Part shown: positions 8,796-16,957 of the stretch, piece after piece | Position numbering within the stretch: position 1 is the stretch's first letter | How the letters are laid out: every line of letters begins with the position of its first letter | Assembly: GCA_965200795.1 (NCBI GenBank) | Contig: CBDAVB010000008.1 | Span: 1 to 64,000, forward strand | Direction of reading: 5' to 3' | DNA length: 64,000 bases | Source: Parashewanella sp965200795 | GTDB taxonomy: Bacteria; Pseudomonadota; Gammaproteobacteria; Enterobacterales; Shewanellaceae | The notes under the pieces: generated by a model | Database searches by the model: none | Seen by the model: only the letters and a program-made list of their open reading frames with translations | What the model was told of the DNA's origin: nothing | Translations under genes and position numbers: made by a program

Positions 8796-10262
8796 ATGTC
8801 AATTTTTGATCATAAACAATGGGCGCAAGACCACTTTCAAAATGCAAAGCTTGGTGATTCCAGACGAACTGAAAGACTAGTGGAAACCGCTGCTGACATG
8901 GCTCGCTGCAGTGGGAAGTCTATCGCTTCATCCTGTCAGGGAGATGAAGCTAAGCAAGAAGGGGCTTATCGGTTAATCCGTAACGATAAAGTTTCACCGG
9001 AGGTGATACGCTGCTCAGGCTTTGACTACACAGCCGAACAAGCCAAGTCATATACAGAAATTCTGGCTATGGATGATACGACTTCAGCCGGCTTTAAACA
9101 TAAGGTCGCATCAGAGCTAGGGAAACTTGGCAGCGTCAAAGATAAATCCCGCGGGTGGTGGATTCACTCAACCTTATTGTTAGATGCCTTTACCACAAAA
9201 ACCATTGGGCTTATTCATCAGGACTGGTGGTGCCGTCCTGACGACCCCGCCGACGCCGATGAAAAAGAAAGCGGAAAATGGGCGGATGCGTCGCACTTTT
9301 GCCGCCAACGCTTAGGTGACACTATGTCCCGGGTTATTTCGGTCTGTGACAGAGAGGCGGACATACAAAGCTATCTGCAAGATAAGCAAGCCCATAATGA
9401 ACGTTTTGTCGTGCGGGCGAAGCATAACAGAAAGATCCTTGAGTCTGAATTACCCTTATTTGAATATCTTGAAACCCAGCCAGAGCTGGGGTCATACACG
9501 ATAGATATCCCGCAAAAAGGAATGAAAGACAGTAAAGGGAAACCCGTTAATCGAAAAGCCAGAAAAGCCAAATTGACGGTAAAAGTGGCGACGGTCACCC
9601 TGAAGTCTGAGGGTGAGATGAAGCCGGTTAACGTGGTTTATGCTCAAGAGAAAACCTCAAAAAAAGAGGTAGAGCCGTTGCGTTGGGTGTTGCTGACAAC
9701 AGAGCCTGTAGGAACCTTATCGCAGGCCTTGCGTGTTATTGATATTTATACCGCAAGGTGGCGGATTGAAGATTTTCATAAGGCGTGGAAAACAGGCGCC
9801 GGTGCCGAGCGTCAGAGGATGACTGACCCCAAAAACTTAGAAAGAGCGTTATCGATTCTCGCTTTTATCGGTGTTCGGTTGCTGCAATTAAGGGAGGCAA
9901 TAACTATCCCGTATTATTTACGTAAAAAAGGGTTAGTCGAAGCGGCTAATGAACTGGAAAATCAAAGCTGCGAAACCGTATTCGAAGAAGATGAATGGAA
10001 GGTATTGATGAAGGTGAAAAAGCCAAGGGGCTGGAATGGCAAAGATGTGCCAAGCTTGAAATGGGCTTATCAATCGCTCGCAAAACTGGGCGGTTTTACA
10101 GACACCAAACGTACGGGTATTGCGGGTTGGGAAACAATCTGGGAAGGCTGGAGAACCCTTCAATCTTATGTTGTAGGATATCGGACAGCAAAAGAAATGC
10201 TAGCTGATGGTGAATATAGTGGACCCCACTGTCAAGACAGTAAATCAACAAATTTAAGTTAA
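8796..10262 (+). CDS. IS50-like (IS4 family) transposase, C-terminus altered by IS3 insertion
   Basis: This is a Tn5-type DDE transposase: AMDDTT (about 91-96), CDREAD (184-189) and RWRIEDFHKAW with the catalytic Glu (about 325). The IS3-family element entered at 10215, three codons before the normal stop. The protein therefore reads into the IS end and gains about 15 foreign residues (488 instead of 475). All catalytic residues remain, so activity is possible. It differs from copy 2 by one silent base in the Asp-Pro-Ala-Asp region (c at 9250, a in copy 2). Confidence 0.92.
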   Translation: MSIFDHKQWAQDHFQNAKLGDSRRTERLVETAADMARCSGKSIASSCQGDEAKQEGAYRLIRNDKVSPEVIRCSGFDYTAEQAKSYTEILAMDDTTSAGFKHKVASELGKLGSVKDKSRGWWIHSTLLLDAFTTKTIGLIHQDWWCRPDDPADADEKESGKWADASHFCRQRLGDTMSRVISVCDREADIQSYLQDKQAHNERFVVRAKHNRKILESELPLFEYLETQPELGSYTIDIPQKGMKDSKGKPVNRKARKAKLTVKVATVTLKSEGEMKPVNVVYAQEKTSKKEVEPLRWVLLTTEPVGTLSQALRVIDIYTARWRIEDFHKAWKTGAGAERQRMTDPKNLERALSILAFIGVRLLQLREAITIPYYLRKKGLVEAANELENQSCETVFEEDEWKVLMKVKKPRGWNGKDVPSLKWAYQSLAKLGGFTDTKRTGIAGWETIWEGWRTLQSYVVGYRTAKEMLADGEYSGPHCQDSKSTNLS

Positions 10263-10462
10263 GTCCTGGCAGTGGTTTAAAGCCCTCATGCAAAGTGAAT
10301 TGCCTGAGGAGTTTTATAACTCAACGACTGGTGTAATCGCTCAGTGTTGTAAAACTCAAAGTACTCATCCAGTCCTGTATAAAGCTCCGGAACAGTTTGA
10401 AATTCATGCGTGAGGGCGTTCAAAATTCTGTGTCAGCCTAAATTCTAAATTTCTAATACGTT

Positions 10463-11571
10463 AGGACTTACGCATTGACAGAGTGTTTTGAAATTTGATA
10501 TCGGGTAAAATGATCATTTTCAGGGATGGAAGTGAGAAAAACTACTCGCCCAACGACAGCCAGATGTACTCTTCCGCAATACATGGGATTTTTGATAAGT
10601 GAGCCAAAATCATCAACATGCACAAGATTGGCAGAAGTGACGGGTATCTCTCACGATAGCGTTAACCGCTTTCTTCACCGTGAAGATTATCAACCGAAAG
10701 ACTTATTTGATGAGGCCGCTCCAGACCTATGTCTTGTTGGTGGTACTTTGAGTGTTGATGATAGTGTACTCGATAAACCTTACAGCCATCACATAGAACT
10801 GGTGAGTCATTTTTGGTCAGGGAAACACCATCGAGCAGTCAAAGGGATTAACCTCGTAACCCTTTATTACACCGACATGACTGGTCGCCATATGCCCGTC
10901 AATTACAGGATATGCGATAAATCCGAAGGCAAGACTAAAAATGACTATTTTCGTGAAATGCTGGCAGAAGTACTGGATTGGGGACTCAAGCCAAAGTTTG
11001 TAACGGGAGACTCTTGGTACAGCTGCGTCAGGAATCTGAAGACGATTAAAAACCATCAGACAGGATTCATGTTTGCTGTCGAGAAAAACAGAACAGTATC
11101 GCAGGAAAAAGGCCAATGGCTGCAAATTCAGCACCTTGACGTTCCTTGTGACGGTTTGGAGGTTTGGCTTAAAGATTTTGGCAAGGTCAAGTTGTTTAGA
11201 ACGACGCTAAAAGACCAGCATCGCTACTACGTGGTTTACTTGCCAGAGGAAGAACCTTTTCAGCATGATGACTTTAAAGCCATTCATGATCAACACTGGC
11301 AAATTGAACAATATCACAGAGCAATCAAGCAAGTCTGTCATATTGAGCATTTTCAAGTGCGTAGTGAGCGACCTGTACGAAATCACATCTTCTCAAGCAT
11401 TTTGAGTTTTGTTTATCTACAAAAAATGCAGATAGCGCAAGAGTTCACCAATATTTATCAGCACCAACGTGAACTGTTTAAAGATGTTGTTGGCGCTTTC
11501 ATTGAACATTTTGCGAAAGGCAAAGAGCCACTCCTACCAAAATTGCACAGTGCCATCAATGCGTAAGTCCT
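10463..11571 (+). mobile_element. Innermost element: IS701/IS4-like insertion sequence (1109 bp)
   Basis: Its ends share the inverted repeat AGGACTTACGCATTGA (left; the right end is its complement). It is flanked by ATACGTT at 10456-10462 and 11572-11578, a 7-bp duplication within the IS256 transposase 3' end. It is the fourth and youngest layer of the nest and the only copy in the window. The family assignment is uncertain between IS701 and a divergent IS4 group. Confidence 0.85.
10526..11566 (+). CDS. DDE transposase of the innermost IS (IS701/IS4-like)
   Basis: This 346-residue protein has a winged-helix-like N-terminus (LAEVTGISHDSVNRFLHRED), LSVDDSVLDKPYS with the first catalytic Asp, FVTGDSWYS with the second and HWQIEQYHRAIKQ with the Glu. 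The spacing and the GDSWY motif resemble IS701-type transposases. The ORF fills the element and is intact. Confidence 0.85.
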   Translation: MEVRKTTRPTTARCTLPQYMGFLISEPKSSTCTRLAEVTGISHDSVNRFLHREDYQPKDLFDEAAPDLCLVGGTLSVDDSVLDKPYSHHIELVSHFWSGKHHRAVKGINLVTLYYTDMTGRHMPVNYRICDKSEGKTKNDYFREMLAEVLDWGLKPKFVTGDSWYSCVRNLKTIKNHQTGFMFAVEKNRTVSQEKGQWLQIQHLDVPCDGLEVWLKDFGKVKLFRTTLKDQHRYYVVYLPEEEPFQHDDFKAIHDQHWQIEQYHRAIKQVCHIEHFQVRSERPVRNHIFSSILSFVYLQKMQIAQEFTNIYQHQRELFKDVVGAFIEHFAKGKEPLLPKLHSAINA

Positions 11572-12763
11572 ATACGTTATCCAATCTGCCTTCAAAATGG
11601 ATTGCAAATTGTGACAATGCTAGCCTCCAATTTTGGACTGGCATTGTCCACTTTTTAGAGGCATTCAATATTCCCGCATAAAGCAATTTTAGCAAGCTGT
11701 TTTCATTTGGAAATGCCCCTTTTGTTTTGGTGAGTTTCCTAAACTGGCGATGTACGGCTTCAATCGCATTGGTCGTGTAAATCACTCGACGTACATATTC
11801 TGGATATTTGAAGTAAACGGACAAGTTCTCCCACTTTCTGCGCCAAGAGTCGATAACGATTGGATACTGGCTACCCCATTTGTTTTCCAGCTCATCTAAA
11901 GCCGTTTCAGCAGCCGATTTACTTGTCGCTCTGTAAACCGGCTTTAAATCAGCCATAAACGCCTTTTGATGCTTAGATGCCACATACTTCATTGAGTTGC
12001 GTACCTGATGAATTACGCAAAGCTGAACTTCTGTCTCCGGGTAAATGCTGGCAATAGCTTCAGGAAAACCGTTTAACCCGTCAACACAAGCAATTAAGAT
12101 ATCCTTAACACCACGATTATGAAGATCGGTCAGTACCGAAAGCCAATAATTAGCACCTTCTGACTCTGAAAGATACAGGCCAAGTAACTCTTTCTTACCT
12201 TCGAGATTAACGCCTAGAATCGTGTAAATAGCCTTACTGACATAGCGACCATTGTCTTTGACTTTATAGTGAATCGCATCCAGCCAAATAATTGGATAGA
12301 CCTCGTCTAAACTGCGTTGCTGCCATTCTTTGAGCTGAGGAATAAGCTGATCGGTCACAGCCGTCAAACTGGCTTCTGAAAGCTCTAAACCATACAAATC
12401 AGCCACATGAGATTTGATATCACGATAACTCATACCCATTGAAAACATTGACAAAATCTTACGATCAATTTCATCAGAGAGCTTAGTTTGATTTTTTTTG
12501 ACAAGCTGAGGCTCAAAGTTGCCGGCTCTGTCTCTTGGCGTTTCTAACTCAAATTCGCCAACTGAAGATTTAACGGTTTTTTTACTAAAACCATTTCTTC
12601 GATTGGGCTCAAGATCTGAGTCTAAATGTTGATCAAGTTCTGCTTTAAGCGCTGCTTCTGTTAGTTGTTTGATTAAAGGGGTGAGAACACCATCCGCACC
12701 AGTTAAACCTTTACCTGATTGAAGTTGTTCTAAAGCTTTATTGAAATCGAAATTTTGAGTCAT
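11570..12763 (-). CDS. IS256-family (mutator-type) transposase, last residues altered
   Basis: It has the same sequence as the other copies up to residue 397 of 400. The nested element enters just before the stop and removes the final LEI. The mutator-type DDE core is present, with WLDAIHYK for the first Asp, CVDGLNGFPEAI for the second and the VIHQVRNS motif. Loss of three C-terminal residues may be harmless. Confidence 0.93.
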   Translation of the reverse strand: MTQNFDFNKALEQLQSGKGLTGADGVLTPLIKQLTEAALKAELDQHLDSDLEPNRRNGFSKKTVKSSVGEFELETPRDRAGNFEPQLVKKNQTKLSDEIDRKILSMFSMGMSYRDIKSHVADLYGLELSEASLTAVTDQLIPQLKEWQQRSLDEVYPIIWLDAIHYKVKDNGRYVSKAIYTILGVNLEGKKELLGLYLSESEGANYWLSVLTDLHNRGVKDILIACVDGLNGFPEAIASIYPETEVQLCVIHQVRNSMKYVASKHQKAFMADLKPVYRATSKSAAETALDELENKWGSQYPIVIDSWRRKWENLSVYFKYPEYVRRVIYTTNAIEAVHRQFRKLTKTKGAFPNENSLLKLLYAGILNASKKWTMPVQNWRLALSQFAIHFEGRLDNV

Positions 12764-13525
12764 TATGTCATTCCTGTTTTTGACATTTTACCGAAATGAC
12801 ACAGATTTCTAAACACTACCTCATGCGTATACAGCCATTCATGCTTGACGGAGCGCCACAGTCTCTCGACAAAAATGTTATCCAGCGCTCGCCCTTTTCC
12901 GTCCATGCTAATGCGTATTTCCCTTTCCTGAAGAGGTGCCAGAAAATCATTGCTGGTAAACTGGCAACCTTGGTCAGTGTTGAATATATCAGGCTCACCT
13001 CGTTCCAAAGCACGATCTAGCGCATGAATACAGAAATCAGCATCCAGTGTGTTCGATAGCTCCCAGCTGACTACGTAACGACTGTACCAGTCAATGATGG
13101 CAACCAGATACATAAACCCATGAGGCATCGGACAGTAAGTAATATCAGTACTCCACACCTGATTAGGTCTCACGATATTAACGCCGTTCAACAAATATGG
13201 GTAGACCTTATGCTCCTTGTTTCTCAGGCTCGTGCCTGGCTTTGGTCCGACAGCCTGTATGCCCATCAGTCTCATAAGTCGCTGTATACGCTTCCTGTTG
13301 ACCGGAAAACCCTGTTCATTCAGCCATGCAGTTATCTTACGACTGCCGTAAAACGGTGTACGTGTATACTGCTCATCGATGAGCCTCATCAGATCCAGGT
13401 TTTCAGGACTTTCCAGAGCTGGAGAAACTTGGTAATACCAGCTTGACCTGTTTAACCCGATCAGCTCACATTGACGCTGAATACTGATCTTCGAGTGACC
13501 CGGATCTATGCATCCCCGTTTGTCA

Positions 13526-13810
13526 TCAATGGACATTGCCAGATTTTTTTTTCAACCAGTCCAGCTCCATTTTAAGCCGTCCGATCTCCTGATACAGTGG
13601 TGCTGTGAGCGCATCTGGATCTACCTCTGGTCGTATCCTGCCGAAGACCTCTGGAACCCCTTGGAGTAGCTGTCGCTTCCACTGGCTAACCTGAACGGCT
13701 GCAACTTCATGTTCGCTTGCCAGCTGGTTTATGGTCTTGTCCCCCTTGTAGGCCTCCAGTGCTACTTGAGCCTTAAATTCGGGCTTATGTCGTTTTCTTT
13801 TTGCTGCCAT
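13526..13810 (-). CDS. IS3-family orfA (copy 1)
   Basis: This 94-residue helix-turn-helix subunit has the leucine-zipper-like EIGRLKMELDWLKKK. A run of nine A on the coding strand near its end, with orfB overlapping by 11 nt in the -1 frame, is the usual programmed frameshift site that yields the OrfAB transposase. Confidence 0.9.
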   Translation of the reverse strand: MAAKRKRHKPEFKAQVALEAYKGDKTINQLASEHEVAAVQVSQWKRQLLQGVPEVFGRIRPEVDPDALTAPLYQEIGRLKMELDWLKKKSGNVH

Positions 13811-13969
13811 GATTCCCTCCTAAAGGGTTATCTTACAGCCAGAAAACTTAACTTAGCTACCTGTCCAGTTTATGGGGTCCATCATAGAAATGCTTTGAGA
13901 TCTGATCAAGAGACAGGGGTTATATGTTTTTTATTTGTTGTAATATTGGTGAGAAAAAGAGAGATAGAT

Positions 13970-16015
13970 TTACACTTTAATGCATGAAATTATTTTAAAT
14001 CCACTTATTTTTTTAGCTTTTGTATTAAGAGCATAATTAAGCTCTTGTGATGATAACATTTTCTCGCTATTTATATCGAAGTCCAATAAGTTAGAAAGTC
14101 TTTTATCAAAGCTCAACTGCTTTTTGTATTGCACATTACTCTCAGCTAAAAACAAATGTTTATTCAAGAGTGGAGGGCGTTTGTTTTCGTCAACGTAATC
14201 AAAGAAATCGATATCTTGGTCAGCCATCTTTATTTTTATTCGTTCAACCAGCATTGGAACTGACTTTTCAAAGTCATCATAAGAAGCTAGGGTGAGTTTA
14301 CCTGATTGAATATGAATTTTGATCAGATTAATATCGTCATCAATCTCACCATACATTTGTAAGGCGGCACCTAAATAAATTCTTAAAAGTAGGGGAAGTT
14401 GATCCACATAATCTTTATGGAATATTAGGGAGTGACCTTCATTCAAGATGCTTGCAGGTAACGTGTTATGAGCTTTTATGCATTCTTGTTCTATTTGCTC
14501 TGTATCGACTATTGAAAACAGTAGGCTTTTAGCTGCTTCTCTGGCGTGCTGATAACCATCAAAGAATGCTTTTATATCTCGTTTAAATGAATCTGGTTGT
14601 TTGATGTAAGGTCTGCGCTTTTCAAATAGCTCCATGGAAAGGTATAAGAGTATATCTTCCATTCTATTAGATACTGCTAATTGATACTTTTCATATTCAT
14701 CAAAAGGGTAGGTTTCTCGTAATAGCTCAAACACTTTCTTGTTTGAACCTATTAGCTCTTTCACCTTATGCGTATCATTAAACTCATCATTAGCAGGTAC
14801 CCGCCCTAACTCTAAACATTTATTCCAAAAGTTTCGAAATAAAATCTCATTTTGAGCAACCACTAGTTGTAACTTTTCTTTGGTATCTAATCTTATGGGT
14901 GAGGTACGTTGTTCCCACTTATGATGACGCTTATACTTGTTTTGCAGATATTGTTGTTCTTCTATTTTATCTTTGAAAATATAAAAAATACCCGGAGCAA
15001 TTGCGATAGGTTCTTCTTGCAATGAACGCTCTAGATAGCCCTTGATTTCAGCTTGTGCATAGTATTTTTGAAAGGTATTGATTGATGTAATTATGCCGTC
15101 TTTATATGGCTTAAATTGTCTAATGTATTCGTCGTTCGCAATCATGACTGATACGACAAGCAGCTTTTGGGTCAAATCCCAAGCACCTATAAGTGCCTCA
15201 AGTCTTTCTTCTTGATCTTCAATTACATTGAGGACAAAACCGAGATTAACGATATCTGATTCACACTTATCGTTATCAGGCGCAAAGTTAGGATCCCAGC
15301 CAGTTGCATCAAGTCCATGAGCATTTAGCTCTGTTAGGTCATCCTGTCTACCACAACCGTAGTCAAATATAGAATATTCACCATTTAAGTAGCCGTGTTT
15401 TGAAAGCAGTTTCATCGGTGCTGAAAGCCCATAACGTACTAAGGCTGTTTTATGTCTATCAATGCTATCACCTCCTTGTGGTTTGATTACTGCTGAGCTT
15501 CTAAAGAGTCTGCCATCTACAAGAGTAAAACCTTTGCTTTGAATTAACTTCTCCCAGTTTTTTTTAAATCCAATCGTACGTGTATTTTCATACAACCCTG
15601 CGTTTTCACCTTCTTGGGTGATATCAATAAATTTTTGATAGTGAGGGTTATCTGGTAACACCATTGTTTCTTTTCGGTGCAATATTGGTGGGTTCTCAGC
15701 TTGTTCGTATGATGTGATTTTGTGCTTTAGCTTGCTGAGATCAACATTCATACTGTGATGAAGAGCAGGGTATGAGTCTTGATAAAAAGTAGGGTAGGAC
15801 AATAAAGAAATTCGAAAATCCTTTTTGAACAGCTTCACTAAGTTCCACTTTTCATCATCTAACGATACAGCCTTTGCTACAGCAGGAATAAATGATCGTA
15901 ACGGTTTGGGTAAAGCAGAAAAGGCATCTTTGTGAAGATAGATTGCTTCTGGTAAATGTTTGCCTACTTTAATTTTTGAAACGAGTTCTGCGAAGAGTTG
16001 AGCATTCATTGACAA
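13970..16015 (-). CDS. DNA phosphorothioation-associated putative methyltransferase
   Basis: This 681-residue protein carries IDRHKTALVRYGLSAPMKLL followed by the SAM-binding motif I SIFDYGCGRQDD at 215-226 and GWDPNFAPD. That combination is the signature I remember for TIGR04096, Dnd-associated putative methyltransferases. The substrate is unknown. It is transcribed toward the TerB-like gene; before the IS nest arrived the two genes were about 150 bp apart. It follows a 54-residue HTH gene by 20 bp. It starts at an ATG at 16015. Confidence 0.85.
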   Translation of the reverse strand: MSMNAQLFAELVSKIKVGKHLPEAIYLHKDAFSALPKPLRSFIPAVAKAVSLDDEKWNLVKLFKKDFRISLLSYPTFYQDSYPALHHSMNVDLSKLKHKITSYEQAENPPILHRKETMVLPDNPHYQKFIDITQEGENAGLYENTRTIGFKKNWEKLIQSKGFTLVDGRLFRSSAVIKPQGGDSIDRHKTALVRYGLSAPMKLLSKHGYLNGEYSIFDYGCGRQDDLTELNAHGLDATGWDPNFAPDNDKCESDIVNLGFVLNVIEDQEERLEALIGAWDLTQKLLVVSVMIANDEYIRQFKPYKDGIITSINTFQKYYAQAEIKGYLERSLQEEPIAIAPGIFYIFKDKIEEQQYLQNKYKRHHKWEQRTSPIRLDTKEKLQLVVAQNEILFRNFWNKCLELGRVPANDEFNDTHKVKELIGSNKKVFELLRETYPFDEYEKYQLAVSNRMEDILLYLSMELFEKRRPYIKQPDSFKRDIKAFFDGYQHAREAAKSLLFSIVDTEQIEQECIKAHNTLPASILNEGHSLIFHKDYVDQLPLLLRIYLGAALQMYGEIDDDINLIKIHIQSGKLTLASYDDFEKSVPMLVERIKIKMADQDIDFFDYVDENKRPPLLNKHLFLAESNVQYKKQLSFDKRLSNLLDFDINSEKMLSSQELNYALNTKAKKISGFKIISCIKV

Positions 16016-16035
16016 CCTTTCTTTAAATAAGCTGA

Positions 16036-16200
16036 TTAATTAGTGTTTTGAGTAACTAGATAAAAATACGAACGTCCGACTTTCTTGAACTGCAATTTGC
16101 CAGATTCTCTAAGGTGCATCAACTGGCAACCTGTTATTTTCAATGCTCTTTGGGTTTCTTTACTGCTCAACCATTGCTTATTATCGTTTGATTGACTCAT
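16036..16200 (-). CDS. Small HTH (excisionase/MerR-type) DNA-binding protein, 54 aa
   Basis: This short frame begins MSQSNDNKQWLSSKETQRAL and ends HLRESGKLQFKKVGRSYFYL plus seven residues. It has the compact helix-turn-helix and wing of the excisionase-type (helix_turn_helix_17) family. It ends 20 bp before the methyltransferase start and reads the same way, so it may regulate that operon. Its start is 126 bp from the divergent PIN-like gene, and the shared gap should hold both promoters. Role inferred. Confidence 0.7.
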   Translation of the reverse strand: MSQSNDNKQWLSSKETQRALKITGCQLMHLRESGKLQFKKVGRSYFYLVTQNTN

Positions 16201-16326
16201 TAACTCTATCTCGTAATTGCTCTTTATTTGTTCAGTTGTTTGGTGACTATCTAGTAAACATATTGAGGTTTGATAATATAAATTTCAATCAGTTATGGAT
16301 AGCACTAAGTACAAATGGAGTGTATT

Positions 16327-16875
16327 TTGAAGTTTATTTTTGTTGATGCTGAGAATGTAGGGTTTAACGCTGTTGCAGAAGTTAAAGCCTCTCTTTCTGA
16401 CAAGGTTTATGTGTTTTCAAAAAACACGCAAATTATCGAGCTTTGTGAGCGTAAACTGTTTCAAGTGTTTTCTAGTTATCCAACAGGGGCTAATCAAGCC
16501 GATTTTTATATTATTGGGAATCTTGTCGGTGTATTGGCATCGTTAAATGATGAGCAAAAGAAACAATGTCAGTTTGTTTTATTCAGCCAAGATAACTCAT
16601 TAATTATGGCGTTTAAGTTTCAATGCCACTTACATCGAGTTGCTTGTGCAATACCTTTACCTTCAAAGAACCAAGCGTTGGTGGAAACTAAATCAGATTT
16701 TTCAATTCATCAGCGAATTTTGCAGCAGCTCCAGCATCCAAAATCAACCGAAGATGTTAGAAAGAAACTGAGCATACCAAAATCAGATTTTACCCGTGCT
16801 TTAAATGAGCTTATTAAAGATAAAAAGATCAAGCGGGTACCTGAGAGTCAGAAAAAATGGGTGAAGGTAGGGTAA
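16327..16875 (+). CDS. PIN/NYN-like nuclease with C-terminal winged helix
   Basis: The protein opens KFIFVDAENVGF, with further acidic positions in NQADFYIIGNL and FSQDNSL. This spacing fits PIN/NYN-fold RNases that bind a metal through three Asp. The last 50 residues (TEDVRKKLSIPKSDFTRALN to KRVP) look like a winged helix. I prefer a TTG start at 16327, because GGAG lies 6 nt upstream and it places the first Asp at residue 6; the ATG at 16315 overlaps that ribosome site. It is divergent from the dnd methyltransferase operon. Partner and target are unknown. Confidence 0.65.
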   Translation: MKFIFVDAENVGFNAVAEVKASLSDKVYVFSKNTQIIELCERKLFQVFSSYPTGANQADFYIIGNLVGVLASLNDEQKKQCQFVLFSQDNSLIMAFKFQCHLHRVACAIPLPSKNQALVETKSDFSIHQRILQQLQHPKSTEDVRKKLSIPKSDFTRALNELIKDKKIKRVPESQKKWVKVG

Positions 16876-16957
16876 TCCATTTTTAGCTTCTTGGTTAACA
16901 TTGCCATCTTATTTTCATAGAATCTGTTTTTTGAAAAAGTTCACGATAGGTAAGAAA

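Larger units (their letters stand above)
10412..12820 (-). mobile_element. IS256-family element, copy A, interrupted by an IS701/IS4-like element
   Basis: It is flanked by TCATGCGT (10404-10411 and 12821-12828), an 8-bp duplication inside IS3 orfB. The ends (GAGGGCGTTCAAAATTCTG and the complement of GGTAGTGTTTAGAAATCTG) match copies B-E. Subtracting the nested 1109-bp element and its 7-bp duplication gives 1293 bp, the same as the four other copies. Confidence 0.93.
10286..13536 (-). pseudogene. IS3-family orfB, split by IS256 insertion
   Basis: The DDE integrase-like subunit is cut at about residue 239 of 277 by the IS256 element at 10412-12820. The N-terminal part (12829-13536) keeps STDITY and NTDQGCQF and the Glu region DNIFVERLWRSVKHE. 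The last part lies at 10286-10411. The catalytic core is present but the C-terminal segment is lost, so function is doubtful. Confidence 0.9.
10215..13886 (-). mobile_element. IS3-family element, copy 1, interrupted by an IS256-family element
   Basis: The ends TATAGTGGACCCCACTGTC (left) and the complement of TATGATGGACCCCATAAAC (right) match copies 2 and 3. A 3-bp duplication GAA (10212-10214 and 13887-13889) marks insertion near the end of the IS50-like transposase gene. Subtracting the nested IS256 element and its 8-bp duplication gives 1255 bp, identical to the intact copies. Its base composition is richer in G+C than the neighbouring host DNA. Confidence 0.93.
8706..13916 (+). mobile_element. 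IS50/Tn5-like element, copy 1, interrupted by three nested IS elements
   Basis: The left end CTGACTCTTCTACACAAAT differs at two positions from the Tn5 outer end as I remember it. The right end AGATCTGATCAAGAGACAG is the exact complement of the Tn5 inner end. The element is flanked by GGGTTATATG on both sides (8696-8705 and 13917-13926), a 10-bp duplication, or 9 bp if the element starts one base earlier. Removing the IS3-family insertion (10215-13886) and its 3-bp duplication restores 1536 bp, identical to copy 2. It landed between the Dnd methyltransferase and TerB-like genes. Confidence 0.93.

Noticed and set aside
10526..11566. Island gene at the dnd locus
   Set aside because: It is the transposase of the innermost IS, bounded by inverted repeats and a 7-bp duplication.
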